From Glycomyces harbinensis (GTDB taxonomy: Bacteria > Actinomycetota > Actinomycetes > Mycobacteriales > Micromonosporaceae): a stretch of 64,000 nt of DNA. The position numbers were made by a program, and so were the translations under genes. Positions 18,490 through 27,193 of the stretch are shown one piece after another. The stretch lies in contig NZ_FNAD01000001.1 in assembly GCF_900101745.1 (NCBI RefSeq), positions 372,001 to 436,000 of the forward strand, in the 5' to 3' direction. A model generated the notes under the pieces. The model was not told the DNA's origin. It ran no database searches and worked only from the letters and a program-made list of their open reading frames with translations. Each line of letters opens with the position of its first letter. The stretch's first letter is position 1.

Positions 18490-19353
18490 TCAGCGCTCGA
18501 TCTTGTCGAGGTGCAGCATCTTGGCCAGGTTCTTGTCCAGCTCGTCGTCGCGGAAGATCTTCTTCCAGTCCTCCTTGACGATGCTCTCGCGCCCGTAGTC
18601 CATCGCGATCAGGCACGCGTCGCTGAACGGGTTGTCCCCGCGCAGCCCGTTGGCGAGGGCCACCTGCGTGTGGCCCAGCAGGATGCTGCGGGCCGCGGCC
18701 TCGGGCACGCCCATGGTCGTCACGGCCTCGTCGAGGGCCTCGCGCAGGAGGTCGCCGACCATGCACGCGATGGTCTCCACCAGCGTCGGCTCCAACTGGG
18801 CGAGCTGCTTGACGGTCACCCAGTGCACGTCGACCACGGGCGCGTAGATCGCCCTGACCGTGGCCTCGACGGTGGCCCGGTGCGCCGGGTCGTCGGACTC
18901 GACGGCCGCGATCGCGTCCTGCGGCGCGGCGATCCCGCCGAAGGTGTCGGCGTACTCCTCGGGCGTGGTGCGCTGCAAGAAGATCGAGGGGTGGCACGGG
19001 TGCGCGACGGCCTGCACGACGTCCTCGCGCCCGGCCAGGAGCCCGGCGTAGGCGGCGGCCGGGTCGAGCGTCAGCGCGATCGACCCGGCCTTCATCCGCG
19101 GCACGAGGTCGCCGGTGACGGACTGAAGCGCGAGGTCGGGGACGGCGAACACGACGATGTCGGCGTCGGCCACGGCCTCGGGCGCCTCGGTCAGCTCGCG
19201 GCCGGCGTCGATCGTGCGCCGGCGCCCGGCGGGGGCGTTCTCGACGTACGCGACGGTGTGGCCGGTCCGGGCGAGGTTGTCGGAGACGCGCATCCCCATC
19301 TTCCCGCCCGCGCCGATCACGGCGATGCGATAGGTCTCGGTCTCGGGTGTCAT
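18490..19353 (-). CDS. apnO: D-apionate oxidoisomerase-like dehydrogenase (ApnO family)
   Basis: A 287-aa NAD-dependent enzyme of the 6-phosphogluconate dehydrogenase superfamily. The Rossmann motif GAGGKMGMRVSDNLARTG begins at residue 13; the C-terminal helical domain (VGDLLREALDEAV...LGHTQVALANGLRG) is the 'phosphogluconate dehydrogenase C-terminal' type seen in ApnO, the enzyme converting D-apionate to 3-oxo-isoapionate. The neighbours encode a TIM-barrel enzyme of the kind expected for 3-oxo-isoapionate decarboxylase plus L-erythrulose kinase and two tetrulose-phosphate isomerases, which is the known downstream route. The start overlaps the preceding stop (ATGA). Family is secure; the exact substrate is inferred from context. 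Confidence 0.7.
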   Translation of the reverse strand: MTPETETYRIAVIGAGGKMGMRVSDNLARTGHTVAYVENAPAGRRRTIDAGRELTEAPEAVADADIVVFAVPDLALQSVTGDLVPRMKAGSIALTLDPAAAYAGLLAGREDVVQAVAHPCHPSIFLQRTTPEEYADTFGGIAAPQDAIAAVESDDPAHRATVEATVRAIYAPVVDVHWVTVKQLAQLEPTLVETIACMVGDLLREALDEAVTTMGVPEAAARSILLGHTQVALANGLRGDNPFSDACLIAMDYGRESIVKEDWKKIFRDDELDKNLAKMLHLDKIER

Positions 19354-20144
19354 GCGGTGCTCCTCAGATATTCGATCGCCGTGCGGGTCCACTCCCGCTC
19401 GGCTCGGACGGTGGCCCGCGCGTCGCCCTGCCAGGGCAGCCAGTGCTCGACGATCTCGTTGACGCCCCGCTCGCGCGGGCGGACCGTCTCCAGCAGGTGC
19501 GGGTAGTCGTGCAGGCCGGTGCCCAGCGGCACGCCGCTGTAGGTGAAGCCGACCCAGCCCGCCTCGCGGGTGAACGCGAAGTCCTTCGCGTGCACGTTCG
19601 CCACCAGGTGGGCGGTGGCCGCAACGGCCTCGCGCGGGCGCTCCAGACGCGCCACGACGTTCCCGGGGTCGAGGCAGACGCCCAGCCGGTCGCTGCCGCA
19701 CGCGGACACGAGGTCCACGAGATCGGCGGTCGCGACCTGCTCATAGGTCTCCAGCGCGATCGTCACACCCGCGGACTCGAAGCCGGGCAAGGACTTGCGC
19801 AGCCACCGCTCGGCCTCGGGCAGGGCCGGGCGCGAACGGTCGCCGTAGACCATGCTGCGCACCAACCTCGCCTCGAAGACCTCGGCCAGATCCAGGAACA
19901 TCGACAGGTGCTCCGGCTCGATCCCCCTGGTGCCCAGTTCGATCGCGAGCCCCAGATCGCGGGCGGCGGCCGCGGCCTCGCGCAGCTCGCCCCCGCCCAT
20001 CCGCTGGAGCGGGGCGAAGTCGCAGATCTGGAAGAGGTCCACGCCGAGCGCGCGCGTGGCCTCGAAGGCGCCGGTCAGCGACAGCGGCTCGTCCACGCGC
20101 TCGGAGTGCTGCCAGAAGAACGCGTAGGTGCCCAGGCCGATCAT
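19350..20144 (-). CDS. oiaC: sugar phosphate isomerase/epimerase-fold protein, candidate 3-oxo-isoapionate decarboxylase
   Basis: A 264-aa xylose-isomerase-like TIM barrel. Metal-binding positions are visible as Glu in IALETYEQ (about residue 152), Asp in GVCLDPGN (about 180), His in NVHAKDFAF (about 206) and a C-terminal Glu in GVNEIVEHW. In D-apionate pathways a protein of this type, OiaC, decarboxylates 3-oxo-isoapionate to L-erythrulose; the ApnO-like partner and erythrulose-processing genes here fit that step. It overlaps both neighbours by ATGA, indicating tight co-translation. An epimerase acting on a related ketose acid is the alternative. Confidence 0.6.
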   Translation of the reverse strand: MIGLGTYAFFWQHSERVDEPLSLTGAFEATRALGVDLFQICDFAPLQRMGGGELREAAAAARDLGLAIELGTRGIEPEHLSMFLDLAEVFEARLVRSMVYGDRSRPALPEAERWLRKSLPGFESAGVTIALETYEQVATADLVDLVSACGSDRLGVCLDPGNVVARLERPREAVAATAHLVANVHAKDFAFTREAGWVGFTYSGVPLGTGLHDYPHLLETVRPRERGVNEIVEHWLPWQGDARATVRAEREWTRTAIEYLRSTA

Positions 20145-20911
20145 GCGACCGCCTCCGCGGCGAGGGCGGCGGCCTCGTCGATGACCTGGACCAGGGCGTC
20201 GACGTCGTGGGCGAAGCGCCCCAAGAACAGTCCGTCGACCGCGCCGTCCAGCGCCGCGAGCAGGCCCGGTCCCGCCGAGCCGCCGTAGACGACCGCCGAG
20301 CCCTCCCGGCCGGGCATCGCGTCGAGGGCCTCGCGCAGCGCCCGCGTCACCGCGATCGTGTGCGACACCGGGGCCGGCTCGGCCGCGCCGATCGCCCACA
20401 CCGGTTCGTACGCCGCGATCACCGGGCCCGCCGGGGCGCCGTCGAGGTCGCGCCGCAACTGGTCCACGGCGGCCGCGATCGACGCGTCGCGTCCGAGCCG
20501 GTCGGCCTCGCCCACGCACAGCACGGGCGTCAGCCCGTTGCGCAGGGCGGCGGCGGCCTTGCGCGCCACCACGTCGTCGGTCTCGCCGAACAGGCGGCGG
20601 CGCTCGGCGTGCCCGATCTCGGCCAGGCCCACGCCGACCTCCGCGAGCTCGACCGCGCTGACCTCGCCGGTGTAAGCGCCGGCGTCGGCGGTCGCGACGT
20701 CCTGCGCGCCCACGCGCACCCGCGTCCCGGCGAACGCCGCGACCGCCGGCAGCAGCTGCACGAACGTGGGGATCACGAACACCGCGACGTCCCCCGAGGC
20801 CACGGCCGGGTGCTCGCGCACCCGCTCGGCCACGGCGTCGAACCACCGGAGCGCGCGGGCGTGCCCGAAGTACATCTTCAGGCTCACCCCCACCAGTACC
20901 GGGGCGGCCAT
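20141..20911 (-). CDS. lerI: triose-phosphate isomerase homolog, likely L-erythrulose-1-phosphate isomerase
   Basis: A 256-aa TIM-family enzyme with all catalytic residues: Lys in VSLKMYF (about residue 12), His in EIGHAERR (about 97) and Glu in AYEPVWAIG (about 170), plus the phosphate loop YGGSAGPG. It starts VGVSLKMYF rather than the GNWKMN of glycolytic TIM, and lies in a catabolic operon, so it is a specialised paralogue. LerI-type TIM homologs convert L-erythrulose 1-phosphate to D-erythrulose 4-phosphate in tetritol and apionate catabolism. ATG 20911 overlaps the rpiB-like stop by one base (TGATG). Confidence 0.75.
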   Translation of the reverse strand: MAAPVLVGVSLKMYFGHARALRWFDAVAERVREHPAVASGDVAVFVIPTFVQLLPAVAAFAGTRVRVGAQDVATADAGAYTGEVSAVELAEVGVGLAEIGHAERRRLFGETDDVVARKAAAALRNGLTPVLCVGEADRLGRDASIAAAVDQLRRDLDGAPAGPVIAAYEPVWAIGAAEPAPVSHTIAVTRALREALDAMPGREGSAVVYGGSAGPGLLAALDGAVDGLFLGRFAHDVDALVQVIDEAAALAAEAVA

Positions 20912-21381
20912 CAGCACGAACCCTTCGACTCGTACTCGCCGATCACCGCGACCTTGCCCGCGGAGGCCGAGGTCGGGTCGAAGCGGTAGTCCAGCCATTC
21001 GCGCACCAGGCGGCGGGCGAGCTCGATGCCGATCACGCGCTGGCCCATGGTGAGGACCTGGGCGTCGTTGGACAGGACGCTGCGTTCGACCGAGAAGCTG
21101 TCGTGCGCGGTCGCGGCCCTGATCCCGGGGACCTTGTTGGCGGCGATGGCGACGCCCAGGCCGGTGCCGCAGATGAGCAGGGCGCGGTCGGCCTCGCCGC
21201 CGGCGACGCGCTGCGCGGCCTCGATCGCGACCGTGGGGTAGGCCGTGTGGCCGTCGGCGCCGACCCCGACGTCCACGACGGAGGCGACGCCCGGGTGGCC
21301 CTGGAGGTCCTTCTTGAGGATCTCCTTGTAGTCGTACCCGGCGTCGTCGCTGCCGACGACGATGCGGAAGGGCTCGGTCAT
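20911..21381 (-). CDS. derI: RpiB/LacA-family isomerase, likely D-erythrulose-4-phosphate isomerase
   Basis: A 156-aa sugar-phosphate isomerase of the RpiB fold. Typical motifs are [11 protein letters not shown] at the N-terminus, the catalytic-loop segment [16 protein letters not shown] (the Cys base near residue 71) and [15 protein letters not shown]. Members isomerise ribose-5-phosphate, allose-6-phosphate or four-carbon ketose phosphates. In tetritol and apionate operons the RpiB paralogue (DerI, EryI) forms D-erythrose 4-phosphate, which enters the pentose phosphate pathway. It lies one base after the kinase gene and directly before the TIM homolog, matching that role. Confidence 0.75.
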   Translation of the reverse strand: MTEPFRIVVGSDDAGYDYKEILKKDLQGHPGVASVVDVGVGADGHTAYPTVAIEAAQRVAGGEADRALLICGTGLGVAIAANKVPGIRAATAHDSFSVERSVLSNDAQVLTMGQRVIGIELARRLVREWLDYRFDPTSASAGKVAVIGEYESKGSC

Positions 21382-21382
21382 G

Positions 21383-23110
21383 TCAGTTCCTCTCGTGTCG
21401 CAAGACGTTCGCGACGGCTTCGGTGATGAGGGCGAGCGAGTGGGCGCCCGGGTCGGGCGTGCCGACGCTCTTGTGGGCGTGGGGCCGGGCGCGGCCCATG
21501 CGGGGGAGCAGGCCGGCGGTGGCGGCGGCCGCGCCGGTCGCGGCCTCGGCCGCCGCGGCCCAGGCCTCGGGCAGCGCGGCGCCCTCCGCGACGGCGCGGG
21601 CGAGTTCGGTGCCGAAGGGCGCCAAGGCGTCCACGAGGGTCTTGTCGCCGACCTCGGCCTTGCCGTAGGCCTGGACGCCCTCGACGGCGGCGCTGATCCC
21701 CGCGGCGACGGCGCGCGCCTCGGGCCTCCCCTGGTCGCCGAGCCGTTCGGCGACGCTGGCGAGGATGACGCCCCACAGGGCTCCCGAGGTGCCGCCCGCC
21801 CGGTCGGACCAGGCGTCGGCGGCCCTGGCGAGGGTCGTGGCGGCGCCCGCCCCGGCCCCGTGCGCGGCGGCGGCGGCCTCGAGCGCGGCACGGGAGCCGC
21901 GGCGCATGCCGATGCCGTGGTCGCCGTCGCCCGCGACCGCGTCCATGCGGCCCAACGCGTCCGCGTGGCGTTCGATCACCGCTGCCACGGCCGCCAAGGA
22001 CGCGCGCACGGTCGCGGCGGCGGCACGCGAGGCCTCGTCCGCGACCGGCACCTCCGCCGCGGAGGCGCTCGCTCGCGGCACGTCGGTCCGCTCAGGGGCC
22101 GGGGCGACCGCGCCCCGCCGGTAGCCCGGCGCGTCCACGGGCGTCTCCCACAGCCGCTCCAGCTCCTCGTCGGGCCAGAAGAGCGTGAGCGAGGTCCCGG
22201 CCATGTCGAAGCTGGTGCAGTACTCGCCCACGTGCGGGTCGACCGCGACCAGGCCCGCGTCCTCCAGGAGCCGGGCGACGCGCCGGTAGACGACGAACAT
22301 CTCCTCGTACTTGAGCGAGCCGAGCCCGTTGAGGATCGGCACGACCCGCGCGCCCTGCGGTGCGACGCCCTCGGGAAGCTCGGTGAGCAGGCTCGTGACC
22401 AGCAGTTCGGCCAGGCCGTCGGCGGTCGGGACCGCCTCCTCGCCGATGCCGGGCTCGCCGTGGATGCCCAGGCCGAGCGCCATGCGGCCCTCGGGGACGG
22501 TGAACAGCGGCGCCTCGGCGCCCGGCAGCGTGCACCCGGAGAAGGCCACCCCGAACGACCGCGTGCGGTCGTTGGCGAGCCGCGCGGCCCGGGCGACCTC
22601 GCCGAGGCCGTACCCGGCCTCGGCGGCGGCCGCGGCGATACGGAACACCGCCAGGTCGCCGGCGATGCCGCGGCGCTTGCCGCGCTCCCCGGCGCCCGCC
22701 GAGGCGAGGTCGTCGGTGACGGCGACGCTCTCGCACGCGATCCCCTCGGCCCGCAGCTTGTCCTGCGCCGCATCGAAGTTGAGCACGTCACCGGCGTAGT
22801 TGCCGTAGGCCAGGAGCACCCCGCCGCCGTTCTCGGCGGCCCGCGCCACCGAGACCACCTGCTGCGCAGAAGGGGACGCGAACAGGTTGCCCATGGCCGC
22901 GCCGTGGGCCAGGCCCTGGCCGACCAGCCCGCCGAACGCGGGGTAGTGGCCCGAGCCGCCGCCCACGACCACGGCCACCTGGCCGCGCGGCGAGGCCGTG
23001 CTGCGGACGACCCCGCCGGGCACGCGCCGCACCTGGCGGGCGTTGGCGGCGCAGAAGCCCTCGATCATCTCGTCCGCGAAGTCCGCGGGGTCGTTCCACA
23101 GCCGCGTCAT
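21383..23110 (-). CDS. lerK: DhaK-DhaL fusion kinase, likely L-erythrulose kinase
   Basis: A 575-aa ATP-dependent dihydroxyacetone-kinase-family protein. The DhaK domain (about residues 1-330) contains [17 protein letters not shown] and the substrate-binding His in LGIHGEPG, which forms a hemiaminal with the ketose. After a Pro/Ala linker the DhaL ATP-binding domain (about 375-575) shows [16 protein letters not shown] with the metal-binding Asp residues, and GGTSGALWG. In actinobacterial tetritol pathways this type phosphorylates L-erythrulose at C1; glycolytic dihydroxyacetone kinase is the alternative. ATG 23110 overlaps the transporter stop by ATGA. Confidence 0.8.
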   Translation of the reverse strand: MTRLWNDPADFADEMIEGFCAANARQVRRVPGGVVRSTASPRGQVAVVVGGGSGHYPAFGGLVGQGLAHGAAMGNLFASPSAQQVVSVARAAENGGGVLLAYGNYAGDVLNFDAAQDKLRAEGIACESVAVTDDLASAGAGERGKRRGIAGDLAVFRIAAAAAEAGYGLGEVARAARLANDRTRSFGVAFSGCTLPGAEAPLFTVPEGRMALGLGIHGEPGIGEEAVPTADGLAELLVTSLLTELPEGVAPQGARVVPILNGLGSLKYEEMFVVYRRVARLLEDAGLVAVDPHVGEYCTSFDMAGTSLTLFWPDEELERLWETPVDAPGYRRGAVAPAPERTDVPRASASAAEVPVADEASRAAAATVRASLAAVAAVIERHADALGRMDAVAGDGDHGIGMRRGSRAALEAAAAAHGAGAGAATTLARAADAWSDRAGGTSGALWGVILASVAERLGDQGRPEARAVAAGISAAVEGVQAYGKAEVGDKTLVDALAPFGTELARAVAEGAALPEAWAAAAEAATGAAAATAGLLPRMGRARPHAHKSVGTPDPGAHSLALITEAVANVLRHERN

Positions 23111-24492
23111 CGGCCCACGGCCTCCTTCGATTCGGCGGGCGCCGGCGCGGTGTTCCCGCGGCGGGCGAGCGCCACCATGAGCACGGACGACAGCAGCATG
23201 AAGGCGCCGACGATCATCATCGGAACCTCGTAGCCGCCGGTCCAGTCGTGGACGGCGCCGGTCACGTACGGGGCGCTGAAGCCCGCGAGGTTGCCGATCG
23301 TGTTGATGAGCGCGACGCCCGCGGCTGCGGCGGCGCCGGTCAGGAACCGGGTCGGCAGCGTCCAGAAGTTCGGCAGGGCCGCGAAGATCGCGCAGGCGGT
23401 GACGGTGATGACCGCGATGGTCGCGACGGGCGAGCCCGCGTACAGGGCGAGCGGGATCGAGACCGCGCCGAGCAGGGCCGGGAGGGCGATGTGCCAGGTC
23501 TTGAGGCCCCGCTTGGAGGCGTCGCGCGACCAGAAGTACATCGCGATGGCGGCCGGCAGGTACGGGATCGCGGTGATCAGGCCCTTCTCGAACACGTCGA
23601 ACTCGGTCCCGGCCGCGGCCTGGAAGCCGTCGATGATCGTGGGCAGGAAGAACGCCAGCGCGTACAGCCCGTAGATGAAGCCGAAGTAGACGAACGAGAG
23701 CGCCCACACGCGGCCGCTGCCGAAGGCGTTGCGGATCGAGGCGTGGCCCTGGGCGGCCTCGGTCTCGGTCTTCTCGGCCTCCAGGGCGTTCGTGAGCCAG
23801 GCCTGCTCCTCGGGGGTGAGCCACTTGGCGTCGGCGGGCTTGTCCTTGAGGTAGAACCAGGCGATGACGCCGACGACGATCGCGGGGATCGCGACGCCCA
23901 TGAACATGAACCGCCAGCCTTCGAGGCCGAAGAACACGCCGTGCTGCTGGATGAGCGCCCCGGCGAGCGGCGCGCCGATCACGGTGGTGAGCGGCTGGGC
24001 GAGGTAGAAGAGCATGAGGATGCGGCCGCGGTGGGCCGCGGGGACCCACATGCTCAGGAACAGGATCGCGCCGGGGAAGAACCCGGCCTCGGCGACGCCG
24101 AGCAGGAACCGGAGGGCGACCAGCTGCTCGAAGTTCTGCACCCACGTGAACAGGAGCGCCACGATGCCCCAGCTGATCATGATCCGCGCGAGCCACTTGC
24201 GGGCGCCGAACTTGTGCAGGGCCAGGTTGGAGGGCACTTCCAGGAGGATGTAGCCGACGAAGAACACGCCCGAGGCGAAGCCGAACTGCGCCGCGCTGAG
24301 GGCGAGGTCGTCGTTCATGCCGTTGGGGGAGGCGAACCCGATCGCGGTGCGGTCGAGGTAGTTGATGAAGAACATGAGCGCCACGAAGGGGACGAGGCGC
24401 ACGGCGACCTTGCGGATCGCGCTCTGCGCGACCGGCGGGGCCGGGGCGGGGGACCGGGACACGGGGACTCCTGTCATCGACTCTGATGCCAT
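23107..24492 (-). CDS. MFS transporter, anion:cation symporter (TtuB/GudP-like)
   Basis: About 461 aa with 12 predicted membrane helices. The first loop NYLDRTAIGFASPNGMNDDLALSAAQFGFASG and the later RFLLGVAEAGFFPGAILFLSMWVP block are characteristic of the anion:cation symporter family (tartrate, glucarate, phthalate carriers). It probably imports the sugar acid, such as D-apionate, consumed by the five downstream enzymes. I chose ATG 24492; ATG 24477 or an upstream ATG at 24546 are possible because no start has a clear RBS. It is the first gene of the operon. Confidence 0.82.
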   Translation of the reverse strand: MASESMTGVPVSRSPAPAPPVAQSAIRKVAVRLVPFVALMFFINYLDRTAIGFASPNGMNDDLALSAAQFGFASGVFFVGYILLEVPSNLALHKFGARKWLARIMISWGIVALLFTWVQNFEQLVALRFLLGVAEAGFFPGAILFLSMWVPAAHRGRILMLFYLAQPLTTVIGAPLAGALIQQHGVFFGLEGWRFMFMGVAIPAIVVGVIAWFYLKDKPADAKWLTPEEQAWLTNALEAEKTETEAAQGHASIRNAFGSGRVWALSFVYFGFIYGLYALAFFLPTIIDGFQAAAGTEFDVFEKGLITAIPYLPAAIAMYFWSRDASKRGLKTWHIALPALLGAVSIPLALYAGSPVATIAVITVTACAIFAALPNFWTLPTRFLTGAAAAAGVALINTIGNLAGFSAPYVTGAVHDWTGGYEVPMMIVGAFMLLSSVLMVALARRGNTAPAPAESKEAVGR

Positions 24493-24517
24493 CGTTACGC
24501 GCCCAGTTTGGCGAACC

Positions 24518-24536
24518 GGTTGACCAATTGCAAACC
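24518..24536. promoter_or_regulatory. candidate FadR-family operator in the divergent region
   Basis: The A/T-richer divergent region holds the imperfect inverted repeat GGTTGACCAATTGCAAACC (GGTT/AACC arms around CAATTG), and 7 nt further TGTC...GACA arms at about 24540-24560. These are the only palindromes between the transporter and the regulator, so one or both are likely regulator sites. Confidence 0.35.
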
Positions 24537-24640
24537 ATTGTCTCATATGTTAGGACATGTTTTCGTGGTGTTCACCGTCTTGCATTGCGCGCCATGCCGA
24601 TCGCGACCCCGGGCGCGGCCGGGTCCCCCTGCGGGAATGC

Positions 24641-24669
24641 TGGCCGGTACGGCGGGCCGCCGGTACACT
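24641..24669 (+). promoter_or_regulatory. leaderless promoter of the FadR-type regulator
   Basis: TACACT (24664-24669) lies 8 nt before ATG 24678 with no ribosome-binding site between. The -35 match (TGGCCG, 24641-24646, 17-bp spacer) is weak. Confidence 0.45.
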
Positions 24670-24677
24670 CAGCTTCC

Positions 24678-25412
24678 ATGCCCGCCTACCCAGGAGACCA
24701 AGCCGCCGAGATCACGGCCTCGCTCGGCGCGCTGCCCAGCAGCACCCCCGTCTCGGAGGTCGCCCGGCAGCTGCTCGACCTCTTCACCGGCGGATCCATC
24801 GAACCCGGGACGCGACTGCCCGCCGAACGGCAGCTCGCCACGACCCTCGGCGTCGGCCGCTCGGCGGTCCGCGAGGCCCTCGCCGCGCTCGAACTCCTCG
24901 GCATCGTCGACGTCCGCCCCGGCTCGGGCACCTACCTGCGGGGCACCGCCTCCGAACTGCTCCCGCAGACCCTCCGATGGGGGCTCCTCATCGGACGGCG
25001 CAAGACCGCCGAACTCCTCGAACTGCGTTCGGGCCTGGAGATCTACGTGGCCCGCCTCGCCGCCGCGGGCGCCGACGAGACCGACCTCGACCTGCTCGGC
25101 GGGCGCCTGGCGATCATGGCGGACTCGGTGGCCGACCTGCCGCGCTTCGCCGAGGCCGACCGCGACTTCCACAACGCCCTCGCCCAGGCCGCGGGCAACG
25201 CGGTCCTCATCGACCTGCTCGACGTGGTCCGATCCCTGCTCCAGGTCTACGCCGACCGCGCCGTGGCCGACGAGGACAAGGCGCGCACCGCGATCGAGGA
25301 GCACGACGCGATCCTGCGCGCCGTCGCCGCCGGGGACGCGGACGCCGCCGCCTCCGCCATGGCCGTCCACATGGCCACCGCCTCGGTCCGCCTCGCCGCC
25401 GAAGACGCCTAG
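24678..25412 (+). CDS. GntR-family regulator, FadR/FCD type
   Basis: A 244-aa transcription factor divergent from the catabolic operon. The winged helix (about residues 25-92) shows SIEPGTRLPAERQLATTLGVGRSAVREALAALELLGIVDVRPGSGTYLRG. The C-terminal FCD domain has the metal- or ligand-binding Asp in EADRDFHNALAQAAGN and His in EEHDAILRAV plus a final H..A. It probably senses a pathway intermediate and represses the transporter-to-ApnO operon and itself. The start is set by a TACACT -10 eight nt upstream, consistent with a leaderless mRNA. Confidence 0.88.
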   Translation: MPAYPGDQAAEITASLGALPSSTPVSEVARQLLDLFTGGSIEPGTRLPAERQLATTLGVGRSAVREALAALELLGIVDVRPGSGTYLRGTASELLPQTLRWGLLIGRRKTAELLELRSGLEIYVARLAAAGADETDLDLLGGRLAIMADSVADLPRFAEADRDFHNALAQAAGNAVLIDLLDVVRSLLQVYADRAVADEDKARTAIEEHDAILRAVAAGDADAAASAMAVHMATASVRLAAEDA

Positions 25413-25449
25413 GGCGAGTCCGGGAGTCCCGGGCGGCCGTTGCGGTCCG

Positions 25450-25483
25450 TTCGCCCGCTCGCCGCGCCGTCGGCGCGGGCGAA
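25450..25483. terminator. GC hairpin between converging genes
   Basis: TTCGCCCGC (25450-25458) pairs with GCGGGCGAA (25475-25483), with further GCCG/CGGC pairing inside. It lies between the FadR-type gene (ends 25412) and the ROK gene (ends 25534), which converge. The rest of this 121-bp gap holds nothing else recognisable. Confidence 0.5.
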
Positions 25484-25533
25484 GCTCGCGAGCCGCACGC
25501 GGCCGTTCGCCGCCGACGAACCCCCGGGCGGGC

Positions 25534-26454
25534 TCAGCCCAGCAGGTCGGGCCGGTGCACCAGGGCCGCGGCGCCGACCAGTGACGCGTCACCGCCGAGC
25601 TCGGCCCGCACCACCGCGATCTCGGCCGCGTACGCGTTCACCGCGCCCTCGCCGATCGCGGCCGCCACCAGCGCCGGGTAGTCGTCGGCGACCGCCGCGA
25701 ACCCGCCGCCGATCACCGCCAGCTCCAGGTCGAGCAGGGTCGAGGCGTTCACCAGCCCCAGGCCCACCGCGCGGGCCGACCGCTCGACCGCCGCGACCGC
25801 GACCGGGTCCCCCTCCCGGTAGCCCCGGGCCAGGTCCTCGCCCGTCTCGCCCCGCCAGCCCCGCGAACGCGCCCACGCCACGGTCCGCGGCCCCGAGGCG
25901 ATCCCCTCGACCGTGGCCGCCTCGACCGCGCCCTCGATCCGGTCGACCACGACCTGGCCGAGGTGCCCGGCGTTCCCGCCGGCCCCGGACACCAGGCGCC
26001 CGTCGGCGATCACGCCGCCGCCCACGCCCGTCGAGACCACCATGACCAGCGCGTTCCGCACCCCTCGCGCGGCCCCCAGCCACGACTCCGCCAGTGCGAT
26101 GCACGTCCCGTCGAGCCGCAGCGCCACCTCGTCCAGGCCCGTCGCCTCGCGCACGAACTCGGTGATCCCGAAGCCCTGCAGCGACGGCAGGTTGATCGGC
26201 GCGATCGTGCCCTTGGCCAGGTCCACCGGACCCGCCGACCCGATCCCGGCCGCCGCGACCTCACTCCACTCGGGGGCCGCCGTGCACCCGCGCACCGCCG
26301 CCGCGATCGCCGCCTCGGCCACCGCCCGGTCGGCCGCGGCGCTCGCGCCCGTGGCCGCGCGCGTGCGCGTGTGCTCTAGGACCCGGCCGTCGCCGCTTAC
26401 CAGTGCCGCCTCCACTTTGGTGCCGCCGAGGTCGATAGCCAGAGCCACTGTCAT
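25534..26454 (-). CDS. ROK-family sugar kinase lacking the zinc-cysteine motif
   Basis: A 306-aa actin-fold kinase of the ROK family. The phosphate loop AIDLGGTKVEAALV starts at residue 6, GIGSAGPVD and ASTLLDLELAVIGGG form the adenosine-site segments, and STGVGGGVI the phosphate-2 loop. The usual CxCGxxGCxE zinc motif is absent: the region reads GNAGHLGQVVVDR with only the His kept. ROK kinases without zinc exist, often acting on substrates other than glucose (fructose, N-acetylated sugars). ATG 26454 follows TACAGT by 7 nt, suggesting a leaderless transcript; an upstream in-frame ATG at 26523 lies inside a hairpin and is rejected. Confidence 0.8.
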   Translation of the reverse strand: MTVALAIDLGGTKVEAALVSGDGRVLEHTRTRAATGASAAADRAVAEAAIAAAVRGCTAAPEWSEVAAAGIGSAGPVDLAKGTIAPINLPSLQGFGITEFVREATGLDEVALRLDGTCIALAESWLGAARGVRNALVMVVSTGVGGGVIADGRLVSGAGGNAGHLGQVVVDRIEGAVEAATVEGIASGPRTVAWARSRGWRGETGEDLARGYREGDPVAVAAVERSARAVGLGLVNASTLLDLELAVIGGGFAAVADDYPALVAAAIGEGAVNAYAAEIAVVRAELGGDASLVGAAALVHRPDLLG

Positions 26455-26481
26455 GCCCGAGACTGTACCGAGCGTGACTTG

Positions 26482-26527
26482 GGGGGTGTCTGGTGATGCA
26501 GGCCGCCCGGCATCACCAGACACCCCC
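26482..26527 (-). terminator. 18-bp perfect inverted repeat
   Basis: GGGGGTGTCTGGTGATGC (26482-26499) and its exact complement (26510-26527) surround a 10-nt loop. It lies after the reverse-strand membrane protein gene (ends 26557) and before the ROK promoter, so a terminator is the simplest reading; it is not followed by U residues. Confidence 0.6.
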
Positions 26528-26556
26528 TGGCCCCTCCGGGGCGGCGTGAGGCGCTC

Positions 26557-27057
26557 TCACACCGTGTTGCGCTGCGCCCGCCACGAGTCCAGGCGCCAGT
26601 GGACGTCGTCCGAGGCGGCCGCCTCGATGTACAGGTGCACACCGTCCTGCTCCCACCAGAAGAACCCCGCCACCCCGGCCACCAGGCCGCCGAGCAGGAA
26701 CCCCAGCAGCAGGCCCGTCCCCAGCGGCGTCGACAGCGGGATCGGCTCGGCCAGGTACTCCGCGCCCAGGCTCACGACGACGCCGACGACCGCCACCGCG
26801 GCCGCGACCAGCGCGATCGACAACCGCAGGCGCCGCTTGACCCGCGTCCGCTCCACGCTGTCGACGCGCAGCAGCAGCTCCTGATCGCAAGCGGGGCAAC
26901 GCACCTCGACGAGGATGCGGTCGCTCTCGGGCCGGGCGGACGAGACGCCGAACGTGTCATAGCGGATCGTCTCGCGAAACCCGATGCCGAAGAACAGGTA
27001 CTTCCGGTCCTTGAGGTGCCCGAGCACCACGTCCACCCGCGTGTCGATATCGCGCAT
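26557..27057 (-). CDS. small membrane protein with CPAC zinc-ribbon-like motif
   Basis: A 166-aa protein of unknown family. Residues 1-70 are cytosolic and contain VRCPACDQELLL, one CxxC pair that could be half a zinc ribbon. Two hydrophobic segments follow (about residues 83-105 and 113-140), then a short tail ending in WRLDSWRAQRNTV. ATG 27057 is supported by GGAGG with 5-nt spacing. It is transcribed alone, divergent from the cysteine hydrolase gene. No function can be assigned. Confidence 0.7.
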   Translation of the reverse strand: MRDIDTRVDVVLGHLKDRKYLFFGIGFRETIRYDTFGVSSARPESDRILVEVRCPACDQELLLRVDSVERTRVKRRLRLSIALVAAAVAVVGVVVSLGAEYLAEPIPLSTPLGTGLLLGFLLGGLVAGVAGFFWWEQDGVHLYIEAAASDDVHWRLDSWRAQRNTV

Positions 27058-27193
27058 CGCGTCCTCCGTGCCTCGATCCCGCCCCGATGCTAGACCCGCC
27101 GCGCCAGCGCACCGCGCGACGGTGACCGGATCGTTCCGCCTCCGGCCGCGATCGTGCCTGTCCGACGTGCCCTCCGGGCGCCAGGATTGACCC

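Noticed and set aside
25430-25460. Similarity (GTTCGCCCGCTCGCCGCG) between this gap and the exporter leader at 38600
   Set aside because: About 20 matching bases of very GC-rich sequence, each part of a different hairpin; chance is likely.
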